Positions 34,648 through 42,132 of a stretch of DNA of 58,739 nucleotides are shown piece by piece. The notes beneath the pieces are model-generated. The model worked only from the letters and a program-made list of their open reading frames with translations. It made no database searches and had not been told where the DNA came from. The stretch comes from an uncultured Flavobacteriales bacterium (GTDB taxonomy: Bacteria > Bacteroidota > Bacteroidia > Flavobacteriales_D > Crocinitomicaceae): NCBI GenBank assembly GCA_905478665.1, contig CAJQJL010000136.1, positions 1 through 58,739 on the forward strand, in the 5' to 3' direction. Position 1 is the stretch's first letter. Each line of letters begins with the position of its first letter. Position numbers and translations under genes: made by a program.

Positions 34648-35654
34648 TACTTCAACCGATCCGCTTCTTCTCTTGATAAGGTAAAGTCAGGATCATATTT
34701 CAAGGCCTTTCCAAAAGACTGAAGCGCCCTTGTTTTGTCTCCCTTGGCAACATGGCATAAACCGAGGTTGTGCCATGCTTCTACGTATCTAGGCTCTGTT
34801 TCAATTGCGCTTTTGTAAAAATACATGGCGCTGTCAAGCTCACTTTCTACGAACTGCTTAATATAGCCCTGATGAAACAGACCTCTGGCAACATAAAAAT
34901 CAACGGTGTCAGCAGCCATTTCGCGGTAAATTTCTTTCGCTCCCTCTACCTGATTATACATTTGTTTCGAATATGCCAATTGGTACTTCACCTCTAAAAT
35001 ATGTGGTCTCAACTCAAGCGCAGTTGTAAAATACTCAACACAAAGTGGATCATTTTGTGATTGATAAATTTGTCCCAAAAAGAAATAAGCTTCAAAGAAC
35101 TCAGGGTCTTGCTGAATAGCTGTTTCGTATGAAGAAATTGCCAACTCAATATTTCCTTGTTTTCGATATACAGAACCTTTCAAAACATACGCGTCGCGAT
35201 ACCTTGGGTTAATTCGCAAGGCTTCATTCACATATTGAAACGTCTTTTTAGAATCTTCCTGAAATGCATACGTAGCAGCCAAACCAACCAAAGCACGCAA
35301 ATTTTTAGGTTGTTTTTTTATAATTGTTTTGTAGTGCCGTTGAGCATTGCTTACATCATCAATTGTTCTTTTCTCCCTGTTGTTTAGCACCTCAGCATAT
35401 AACAAGCGCGCATCCAAGTTCAACGAATCAAGTCTAAACGCATGAGCTGCGTCTTTCATTGCCAAATCGTACTCATATGCATCAAAACGACTATTACCGC
35501 GCTCTAACAACAAAGGGATGCTATCAGGAGATTGTACAAGTAAACTATCAAGGTTTCTAGGTCCTTCTGGTATAGGTTTTTCGACATCTTTACATCCAGA
35601 AAGGAATGTAAAGAGATATCCACAAACGAAAAGACTGGCTAGTATTGTTCTCAT
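34647..35654 (-). CDS. TPR lipoprotein
   Basis: 335 residues counted from the ATG at 35654, where a lipoprotein signal begins (MRTILASLFVCGYLFTFLSGC, lipid Cys 21). An in-frame ATG at 35720 would add 22 residues in front of that signal, so it is rejected. Several TPR units follow (PDSIPLLLERGNSRFDAYEYDLAMKDAAHAFRLDSLNLDARLLY; LVGLAATYAFQEDSKKTFQYVNEALRINP; AWHNLGLCHVAKGDKTRALQSFGKALKYDP). It is a surface or periplasmic scaffold. The downstream membrane protein is coupled by a TAATG junction. Confidence 0.85.
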   Translation of the reverse strand: MRTILASLFVCGYLFTFLSGCKDVEKPIPEGPRNLDSLLVQSPDSIPLLLERGNSRFDAYEYDLAMKDAAHAFRLDSLNLDARLLYAEVLNNREKRTIDDVSNAQRHYKTIIKKQPKNLRALVGLAATYAFQEDSKKTFQYVNEALRINPRYRDAYVLKGSVYRKQGNIELAISSYETAIQQDPEFFEAYFFLGQIYQSQNDPLCVEYFTTALELRPHILEVKYQLAYSKQMYNQVEGAKEIYREMAADTVDFYVARGLFHQGYIKQFVESELDSAMYFYKSAIETEPRYVEAWHNLGLCHVAKGDKTRALQSFGKALKYDPDFTLSREEADRLK

Positions 35655-35751
35655 AAACGCAAAGTTATGCGAATTTTTGGGATGCCAATAACCGAACACT
35701 ATCCCGTAACAACGCTTCACACTTTCACCGTTATGATTCGTTTGGTTTTTC

Positions 35752-35759
35752 TATTTTTA
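35752..35759 (+). promoter_or_regulatory. Putative -7 box of the first CxxC mini membrane protein gene
   Basis: TATTTTTA (TAnnTTTn) ending 4 nt before the ATG at 35764, which would give a leaderless or nearly leaderless transcript. No -33 element at the standard distance. Confidence 0.35.
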
Positions 35760-35763
35760 GACT

Positions 35764-36027
35764 ATGCGCAGAAGAATCGTTTTCATGTTCGTTTTTACTA
35801 CACTTCTGATTGCGAATACATCTCTTGGACAGGGATGTGCTCAATGCAAGTTAGAGAATGAACAATTCGCTGATTTTGAAGGCATTTATATTGGAATGGA
35901 AACCAATTACTTAATACTCTTTCTATTTAGTGTCCTTGTTATACTTGCCATCGATTTTTTTATAATTATTCTAGAGACCATTATTCTGCCCCTTGTATTC
36001 AAAAAAGGAGATTCCCCTTACTTTTGA
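35764..36027 (+). CDS. Small CxxC membrane protein, copy 1
   Basis: 87 residues. Signal peptide-like start (MRRRIVFMFVFTTLLIANTSLG) followed at once by QGCAQCKLENEQ, then a short acidic linker and one strongly hydrophobic helix (NYLILFLFSVLVILAIDFFIIILETIILPLVF) and a positively charged end. If the N-terminal segment is cleaved, the CxxC is extracytoplasmic. The next gene encodes a sister protein. No known function; CxxC could be a redox or metal site. Confidence 0.62.
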   Translation: MRRRIVFMFVFTTLLIANTSLGQGCAQCKLENEQFADFEGIYIGMETNYLILFLFSVLVILAIDFFIIILETIILPLVFKKGDSPYF

Positions 36028-36062
36028 AGTACCCATAACAGGTGCGTTTACCTAAGAATTCT

Positions 36063-36070
36063 TACCTTTG
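36063..36070 (+). promoter_or_regulatory. Putative -7 box of the second CxxC mini membrane protein gene
   Basis: TACCTTTG, a full TAnnTTTG match, ending 4 nt before the ATG at 36075, the same distance as in front of the first copy. Implies a leaderless mRNA if used. Confidence 0.45.
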
Positions 36071-36074
36071 TCGT

Positions 36075-36320
36075 ATGCGTAGTTGGAAGAGTTTATTCGT
36101 ATTAATTGCTGTTGTTCTTATTACTGATGTGGCATTAGGACAGGGTTGTTCTCAATGTAAATTGCTTGCCGAACAGGGTAGTGAGCTTGATGAAGCATCT
36201 TTTGGGTCGAATATCAACTATGGCATTCTTTACCTCATGGCAATGCCCTACATCATCTTATTGATCATGTTTAGAAAACGACTTGTTTCACTTGCAAAAA
36301 GTCTACTTAAAAAGGCTTGA
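36075..36320 (+). CDS. Small CxxC membrane protein, copy 2
   Basis: 81 residues. MRSWKSLFVLIAVVLITDVALG then QGCSQCKLLAEQGSELDEASFGSNINYGILYLMAMPYIILLIMF and a basic tail. The order signal, QGCxQCK, short acidic linker, one membrane helix is shared with copy 1 (QGCAQCK), although the rest has diverged. Its SNINYGILYLMAMPYIILL segment looks like a small protein type that I have seen widely in Bacteroidota, without known function. An upstream in-frame ATG (36042) lies before the -7 box and is rejected. It ends 2 nt before the stop of the convergent PorP/SprF gene. Confidence 0.65.
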   Translation: MRSWKSLFVLIAVVLITDVALGQGCSQCKLLAEQGSELDEASFGSNINYGILYLMAMPYIILLIMFRKRLVSLAKSLLKKA

Positions 36321-36321
36321 T

Positions 36322-37368
36322 TTAGAACCTTCTCTTACGTGTTTTGAATAAAGAGTGATCTAGGTTTGTAAAACCTAAAGAAAACTCAAGAGAACCTCCC
36401 TTATGAGCTCTTCGTAGCTCAGAAACAGTAATGTCGTATGAAATGCCAAGGTGAAAACCTTTCCAATCAACAATAACTGAAGGAATCGCTGCGTCTCCCC
36501 AACGGTAATATGCTCCAATTCCAACAAATGCATCCTGTGTGTTTCCGGTGATTTTCGTTGAGTTCTCAAAACGATATTTCATCATCAACCCGAAAATCGT
36601 TTCATAGTGACCGCCTTGAATAAACTGAACAACATTTGATTCCATCGCCAATGGTCTACCAACGAAGTCAGTTGAAAAGCCCAAATGTCCAACATACTTT
36701 CTGTGGAGGTTGTCCTCTTGCCCAGAAATATACTTTAACGTTGGCTTATTTAAATGATAAGCTGCTACACCAAATTTAAATTTGAAATCGTTGCTTCTCG
36801 AAAAGGTGTTTTTACCACCATCGTAGATGTAGTAAAGACCAGCTGACGCATCAACGTACATAAATGAAGTAAGGGTATTACTTTCGCCGCTCGCTAATAA
36901 AGGGTTAAATGTAGACGTTGCTCCATCCCACTGGCTCATAAATGTGACGTTTGATAAATCCGCCTTTCTAGATCCCAAGCCGCCCTGAATTCCAACAGAT
37001 AACATATGTCCAGATCCGCCCATTGGCAAAATTCCACTCACAGTTACCGTTCCTGTTTGGTTTCCAAATTTTGAGTCCCCTCCGATATCATTGTAAAATT
37101 GAAGACCAACTCCAAAGTGGGCGCGGTTGTTCAGCTCCGACTTTCCAAGGTTAACATCTGCAGAAATCGCAGTTGTCATAAATTGTGTTGCGGCACCAAG
37201 CCATTGGTTACGGTGGTTTATTATCACACGTTCCCACCCATCAAACACTCCTGCAGCAGCAGGGTTAATAAACACTGGTGTTTGCGAAGACTGTGAGAAG
37301 TGCATATCCTGAGAGAATGCACTGACCCAAAGTCCTATTCCTAGTATTGTTAAATAAACTCTCTTCAT
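36322..37368 (-). CDS. PorP/SprF family outer-membrane protein of type IX secretion
   Basis: 348 residues with signal peptide (MKRVYLTILGIGLWVSAFSQ). Family hallmarks: DMHFSQSSQTPVFINPAAAGVF at the N-terminus, INHRNQWLG, and FGVAAYHLNKPTLKY in the middle, ending with beta-strands and TRKRRF. In Flavobacterium, SprF-type proteins are needed to secrete the adjacent substrate carrying a type B C-terminal domain, and this gene starts 1 nt after the stop of exactly such a substrate (the CotH-domain protein). The coupled layout makes it the likely cognate. Confidence 0.93.
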   Translation of the reverse strand: MKRVYLTILGIGLWVSAFSQDMHFSQSSQTPVFINPAAAGVFDGWERVIINHRNQWLGAATQFMTTAISADVNLGKSELNNRAHFGVGLQFYNDIGGDSKFGNQTGTVTVSGILPMGGSGHMLSVGIQGGLGSRKADLSNVTFMSQWDGATSTFNPLLASGESNTLTSFMYVDASAGLYYIYDGGKNTFSRSNDFKFKFGVAAYHLNKPTLKYISGQEDNLHRKYVGHLGFSTDFVGRPLAMESNVVQFIQGGHYETIFGLMMKYRFENSTKITGNTQDAFVGIGAYYRWGDAAIPSVIVDWKGFHLGISYDITVSELRRAHKGGSLEFSLGFTNLDHSLFKTRKRRF

Positions 37369-37369
37369 C

Positions 37370-40300
37370 TTACTTCACAAGTGTAATATTCCCTGATCTC
37401 AACTCTGCTGAACCGTTCATGTAAACTGCCTCAAGTACATACGCATATACTCCTGCGTTGCATGGCACTCCTTTGTACGATCCATCCCACTCAAACCCTT
37501 TCTCTGTTGATTTCAATACTTGGTTACCCCATCTATCATAGATTGAGAATGTAAAGCTTTGAACATCTTTTCCAATGATAATTTGGTATGTATCATTGTG
37601 ATTGTCTCCATTTGGTGAGAACCCTGTTGGAATTACAACTCCATTCACACATTCAACTCCTGAAGCATTTGGATCACACGGATCAAACGGATTCGTTCCA
37701 TTTGCAATCTCAGCTTCGTCCAAAATTCCATCGCCATCACAGTCACTTCCCGAAAGAATAGGAACTGTAATTTGACTGATATTGTATGAACAAGGATCGT
37801 TTAAGTCTGTTCCTCCTGAGTTCTCAGCAGCATCTGTTACACCATCTCCATCTGTATCAATATGACATGTTGGATCAGAATCATCTGGGTCACATGGATT
37901 ACACGGGTCAGATGTTCCAGCTGGAACAAGCACTGTACTTGCATCATCCACACCGTTGATCTCTTCACCATCTGTTAATCCATCACCATCAGTATCTGCA
38001 ATCTGTGGGTCTGTACATCCTGCATTCTCATCCACATTTAAAACGCCATCGCCATCCGAGTCACATGTAGCTGAGTTCAGGTCTGGATCACATCCATCAC
38101 AAGGATCTGTTCCTGCCGCAACCTCTGCGCCATCATTAATTCCATCGCCATCAGTATCTGGGTTCTGTGGATCCAAACATCCTGTTTCATCTACATTTAA
38201 TATTCCGTCACCATCCCAGTCAGGGTTATCCAAAATAAAGAAAGCGATAACGCTATCAGGTGCTGTGATAGTTAATCCGTTGGTGTCTTCTGTAATAGCA
38301 TTAATCATTGGTCCTACAGCGTACTCCCAGTGATCAAAGACATAGCCTGCTAGGGGTTGAGCAATTGTATTTGTTTGAATCCCTCCATAATACTGTGTCG
38401 TCCAAGGGTAGGTTGGTGCCCAAACTGAATTCACTTTTATTTCTCCTGAAGCCACAGGATCAACATCAAATGTTGTTTGGAACGGTCCTGTCAAACTATA
38501 GCAATCGATCAAACCTTGCTCTAATGCTAAACAACGTGCATCAATAAAGTCTCTGAGCTCTTGAACATTTGATTGCCACCCTGCTAGTGATCCTCCCCAC
38601 CTTGCTACCTGTCCTGTCATTTCAGGTGTCAGAATATTTACCATACTATCCAACAGCTGATTCATATACACACATGAAAACTTTGTGTTTACAAGGTCAA
38701 TGTAGCGCGTAATATAGTATTGCTCAACAATTGGGTTTTCATTGATTAACTTTTCAAGAATATCTGTGTGTCCTTGTCCCCCAGGGTCGGGAAGGTTTTC
38801 TGCATTACATGGGTCTGCATTCGCTGTAGGGTCAGGAATACCTGTATAATTGATATAGTGTCCGAACGTTGCATCCATATCCCATAAGGTATAACGCCAT
38901 TTCTTTTTGCTTCCTGCTGGGTCCATTCCTCTCCACCATGCTGTGTTCCAGTTCAACCAATCTTGATTTACTACATATGAGTTGAACATGAAATAATCAC
39001 ACAAGGAAGCCCATTTAAGTTGAGATTTTACGTAGTCAAAGTCTGGACCTGGAGCCATATTGTTTCCAAGAATAAAAGCTGTTAATGCATCCCAATCACT
39101 CTGTGCGTTTGGTGCTCCATACTCTTCCCATGTACCACCCCAAGTCTTCAAATACTGAAGGTTAAACTTATCTTGGTTGTAGTAATACTTTGTATAATCG
39201 TGATCATCTGCTTTTTCTCTTATTTCGTAAACGCCCCAATACTCTCCGTTCAAATAGACAACGCATGGTCTCCATGTTCGTTCATCCAATAACATATCTG
39301 CACGAATTGAAAGCGTATGTACGAAAGCATCACGAATGTGTGCTCCATCTTCAAATGGATAGTTGTCACTCGCTCCTGGCTTTAAGATCAACCGTTGGAA
39401 ATCTTCTCTGTCCGTATCGTTTGGAAATATCAGGTGGTCAATATCGTCATTGTACCCAAACTGGTCACGCATGATAAAGTCGAATCCTCTTTGCGCATAT
39501 GCCCAAGAGTCATTTCCGTGCTTGTTAAAATGTCCTTCACCCTCATCGATAAACATTCCGTTCTGCTCGAACAATTCGAAAGCTCCCAATTTATTTGGAC
39601 TTCCTCCTCCCCAGCCACCGCCTTGGTTTCCATTGGCGATTAGGTCGTAAACATCATCACTACATACCGAAACAACAGGTACGGTGTGTGTAACATCAAT
39701 AAAGTAAGTGTTTGTGGTATTAAAACTTGGCTCGTTCACATCAAAAGCAGCTGCTCTAAGAACCGTTGTGTTTGTAATTGCAATTGGTCCAGTATAAGCT
39801 GTAGATGCTGCTGTTGGATCCGAACCGTCTGTTGTATAACGAATTGTCGCAGCTGGATTTGGACATGTAATTGTTACATTCTGCGCTCCAACATAAAAAC
39901 CAGGCGCCAAATCCATCACAGGTGTCGGCTCATAGAATTCTTGTGCTCCCGTATTTGCTGCGCCAGGCGTTGGGTTTAAAAACAATTTCCATGCTGCTGC
40001 AGCATCTGTCTCTCTACCCACTGAGTGACCTTCTTTTGTCATCTCTAAGATTTGCCGCGAATCAATCAGGTTTCCAAGATTGTTACTCAGCATAATCCAG
40101 TCGTTTTGTGTTTGCTTTAAATTAAAGTTTGCGTGAAGCTCTGAACCATTTACTGTGTTACGCTGAGAAGCGATCACCATTATGTATCCGTTTGCTGGAA
40201 TTGTTCCACTTGGAACTTGCCATTTTAACGGGTTGCCCTGCTTGTCTGATAAGTAGTAACCTGTCAAATCAATAGGTGCTCCTGTCGTGTTATAGAGCTC

Positions 40301-40450
40301 AACCCAATCCTCATTTTCTCCATAGTTATCGGTATAACCGTTCATGTTGGAGCATGAATATTCATTAATGATGACTTGAGCGTTTCCCACAGCTAACCAA
40401 AGTGTTGCCGTTAAAAATGCCACCAATCTAAGTGCCGAAAAAGATTTCAT
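37370..40450 (-). CDS. Multidomain T9SS type B cargo with lamin-tail, CotH and TSP3 domains
   Basis: 1026 residues counted from the ATG at 40450 where the signal peptide starts (MKSFSALRLVAFLTATLWLAVGNAQ); an in-frame ATG at 40495 lies ahead of it and is rejected. In order: lamin-tail domain (about 25-140; INEYSCSN, WVELYNTTG); chitobiase-type domain (about 190-255; IRYTTDGSDPT); CotH kinase-like domain (about 290-610; GVYEIREKADDHDYTK, WRYTLWDMDATFGHYI); a linker; thrombospondin type 3 calcium repeats (about 745-925; DGDGILNVDE); and a gliding-motility/CHU_C type B sorting domain (about 935-1026; GFSPNGDNHNDTY, YDRWGNQVL, GVYAYVL). CotH kinases phosphorylate surface proteins in spores; the target here is unknown. 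Next gene: PorP/SprF. Confidence 0.9.
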   Translation of the reverse strand: MKSFSALRLVAFLTATLWLAVGNAQVIINEYSCSNMNGYTDNYGENEDWVELYNTTGAPIDLTGYYLSDKQGNPLKWQVPSGTIPANGYIMVIASQRNTVNGSELHANFNLKQTQNDWIMLSNNLGNLIDSRQILEMTKEGHSVGRETDAAAAWKLFLNPTPGAANTGAQEFYEPTPVMDLAPGFYVGAQNVTITCPNPAATIRYTTDGSDPTAASTAYTGPIAITNTTVLRAAAFDVNEPSFNTTNTYFIDVTHTVPVVSVCSDDVYDLIANGNQGGGWGGGSPNKLGAFELFEQNGMFIDEGEGHFNKHGNDSWAYAQRGFDFIMRDQFGYNDDIDHLIFPNDTDREDFQRLILKPGASDNYPFEDGAHIRDAFVHTLSIRADMLLDERTWRPCVVYLNGEYWGVYEIREKADDHDYTKYYYNQDKFNLQYLKTWGGTWEEYGAPNAQSDWDALTAFILGNNMAPGPDFDYVKSQLKWASLCDYFMFNSYVVNQDWLNWNTAWWRGMDPAGSKKKWRYTLWDMDATFGHYINYTGIPDPTANADPCNAENLPDPGGQGHTDILEKLINENPIVEQYYITRYIDLVNTKFSCVYMNQLLDSMVNILTPEMTGQVARWGGSLAGWQSNVQELRDFIDARCLALEQGLIDCYSLTGPFQTTFDVDPVASGEIKVNSVWAPTYPWTTQYYGGIQTNTIAQPLAGYVFDHWEYAVGPMINAITEDTNGLTITAPDSVIAFFILDNPDWDGDGILNVDETGCLDPQNPDTDGDGINDGAEVAAGTDPCDGCDPDLNSATCDSDGDGVLNVDENAGCTDPQIADTDGDGLTDGEEINGVDDASTVLVPAGTSDPCNPCDPDDSDPTCHIDTDGDGVTDAAENSGGTDLNDPCSYNISQITVPILSGSDCDGDGILDEAEIANGTNPFDPCDPNASGVECVNGVVIPTGFSPNGDNHNDTYQIIIGKDVQSFTFSIYDRWGNQVLKSTEKGFEWDGSYKGVPCNAGVYAYVLEAVYMNGSAELRSGNITLVK

Positions 40451-40529
40451 GTTGCAGTATTTAGTTCTTGTGGTAAACCTTTTCAAGTACCCCACTTTCT
40501 CAATATTAAGAAATTTACAAACAATATTG

Positions 40530-40537
40530 TATATTCG
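40530..40537 (+). promoter_or_regulatory. Putative -7 box of the 40611 lipoprotein gene
   Basis: TATATTCG, one mismatch to TAnnTTTG, 73 nt before the ATG at 40611. The long leader makes this tentative. Confidence 0.3.
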
Positions 40538-40610
40538 TGACGAAGAAACTACCTAAAGGGTTGTATTGCTAATGTCGCATATTGGCTGCCCTCGGATAAT
40601 AATTATAACT

Positions 40611-41006
40611 ATGAAATTCCTTTTTTCAATTCTATCGCTAACGGTAATCGCACTTACGTTTAGTGCTTGTACTAAAGTTGAAGGTCCAGGTGGATCATCG
40701 TCAATCACTGGCAAAATTCATGCTGAAGTGTACGACGGCGCGGGAAACTTGTTGACATCATACGACATCCCAAAAGAAGACGTATACCTTATCTACGGTA
40801 CAGAAAACACAGTTCAGGATGATGATGTTGAAACGTCGTTTGATGGAACTTTTCGCTTCGACTATCTAGAAGTGGGTAGTTACCAATTGTTTGTTTACGA
40901 AAAGTGTCCTACATGCCCAAGTGGTAAGCAAGTGATCTTGAAAGATGTAGAAATTACAGAAAAAAAATCTACTGTTGATATAGGAACTATTACGATTCGA
41001 AAATGA
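40611..41006 (+). CDS. Small lipoprotein with a beta-sandwich domain
   Basis: 131 residues from the ATG at 40611; an in-frame TTG at 40566 precedes the lipoprotein signal and is rejected. Lipobox LTFSAC (about C19), Ser/Gly linker, then a sandwich (KIHAEVYDGAGNLLTSYDIPKEDVYLIYG, TSFDGTFRFDYLEVGSYQLFVYEKCPTCPSGKQVIL). The DGTFRFDYLEVGSYQL pattern is that of carboxypeptidase-regulatory or SdrD-B-like domains. A CPTC motif sits in the last third. It overlaps the next gene by 4 nt, so the two are co-translated. Confidence 0.72.
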   Translation: MKFLFSILSLTVIALTFSACTKVEGPGGSSSITGKIHAEVYDGAGNLLTSYDIPKEDVYLIYGTENTVQDDDVETSFDGTFRFDYLEVGSYQLFVYEKCPTCPSGKQVILKDVEITEKKSTVDIGTITIRK

Positions 41007-41662
41007 GACGCGCACTCTTTATCATATTCTTTTTAACTGCATTGCCGTCTTTCGGTCAACATGACTTTATGTTGTGGACAAAGGTTGGCGCGGAAGGAAA
41101 GATTATCAAACGTATGAAATGGGGTGTTGATTTCAACACTCGATTTGGTGGTGCTGGAGTTGAAACGTTCTTTCCACAAGTAGGAATCGATTATAAGCTC
41201 ACTAAGTGGTTGCGTACCTCTGTGGAATACCGATTTATTGTAGACAAGAATAAGTACGGTAATTATAAGTCTTCTAATAGGTTAAACTTTAACCTAAACT
41301 TCAAAGAAAATAAAAAGCGTTTTTGGTATGGGGTTCGTCTTCGCTATCAATATGCTTTTAATAGACTTGCACAAGATGCATACGATGCTGACTTCGATCA
41401 GGCTATTCGTTTAAAACCATCTTTTGAATACGACATAAACAACAGTATTATTACACCCGTTGTTTCTGGAGAGTTTTTCTACAACCCAGCTTATGGACCA
41501 ACGAGTCCTGGGTTTTCAAAAGTTAGAATTGCTGTGGGTGCAAAACTTGAATTGGACGGTCCACACAGTGTTTCGTTCAAGTATCAGATGGATAAAAAGT
41601 TCCGAGATTATTCTGCGGATCTAAGACATGTCCTTGCTCTTTCTTACGGATATAAATTTTAA
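41003..41662 (+). CDS. DUF2490-type outer-membrane protein
   Basis: 219 residues. Signal peptide MRRALFIIFFLTALPSFGQ. Strands continue with pattern FMLWTKVGAEGKIIKRMKWGVDFNTRFG, FFPQVGIDYKLTKWLRTSVEYRFIVDKNKYGNYKSSNRLNFNLNF, IRLKPSFEYDI, ALSYGYKF with a terminal Phe. The LTKWLRTSVEYRF centre is typical for DUF2490, an uncharacterised barrel. It overlaps the lipoprotein start by 4 nt and its stop overlaps the stop of gldH. Confidence 0.82.
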   Translation: MRRALFIIFFLTALPSFGQHDFMLWTKVGAEGKIIKRMKWGVDFNTRFGGAGVETFFPQVGIDYKLTKWLRTSVEYRFIVDKNKYGNYKSSNRLNFNLNFKENKKRFWYGVRLRYQYAFNRLAQDAYDADFDQAIRLKPSFEYDINNSIITPVVSGEFFYNPAYGPTSPGFSKVRIAVGAKLELDGPHSVSFKYQMDKKFRDYSADLRHVLALSYGYKF

Positions 41663-42132
41663 TCTTCTTGCTTGGCAACTTCAACACGAAAGCCTAGATC
41701 CAACACCTCTGTAACAACGGACTCGGTAACACCTTGTTCTATGGTGAACTTATAGTCTCCTTTGAGCGGAAGCTTTCTTCTTGAAAACTTTAAGGGAGTT
41801 TCTACGATTGTTCCTGTCTTATTTCCTATCCATGAGCCATCAGGGTTCGCTATGGAAATTTTAAATGGTTCACGCGCAACGGTGCCGTCTGGGGTTTCTG
41901 TTTTCATAAAAATCCATAAGTCGCTATACGGGTAATCAGTTGTTGTTCGCAATGAAAGCGTGAAGTCGTACTCTTGATTAATGTCGTCAATTTTGACAGT
42001 ATAGTCTGGCTTTACTTCTTGTTTCCACTCTTTCCCTTCAAAAGAATACACTTTTTCATAAAGCGGTTGTTCACCACAAGAGCTCAAAAAAACGACAATT
42101 AGAATTGCCAGAAAACTATTTTGTGCCTTCAT
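41659..42132 (-). CDS. gldH: Gliding motility lipoprotein GldH
   Basis: 157 residues from the ATG at 42132; the frame upstream continues into the ricT tail with no reason to be translated. Lipobox VVFLSSC (C19), then the GldH pattern EQPLYEKVYSFEGKEWKQEVKPDYTVKIDDINQEYDFTLSLRTTTDYPYSDLWIFMKTETPDGT and KLPLKGDYKFTIEQG. In Flavobacterium johnsoniae GldH is an outer-membrane lipoprotein needed for gliding and T9SS function. It follows ricT and holB, as in many relatives, and its start lies 17 nt inside the ricT stop region. Confidence 0.88.
   Translation of the reverse strand: MKAQNSFLAILIVVFLSSCGEQPLYEKVYSFEGKEWKQEVKPDYTVKIDDINQEYDFTLSLRTTTDYPYSDLWIFMKTETPDGTVAREPFKISIANPDGSWIGNKTGTIVETPLKFSRRKLPLKGDYKFTIEQGVTESVVTEVLDLGFRVEVAKQED

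Noticed and set aside
37740..38240. Regular short DNA repeats in the TSP3 region, considered as a CRISPR-like array
   Set aside because: The repeats are in frame, imperfect and encode DxDxDG calcium-binding repeats; there are no constant repeat/variable spacer units or cas genes.
37956..38333. Open frame antisense to the TSP3 region of the CotH-domain gene
   Set aside because: Product is a repetitive Ser/Pro-rich mirror of the acidic calcium repeats; no start signal or family.
39190..39979. Several overlapping open frames antisense to the CotH-domain gene
   Set aside because: They have no start context or recognisable domain and lie opposite a clearly coding, domain-rich gene; typical shadow frames.
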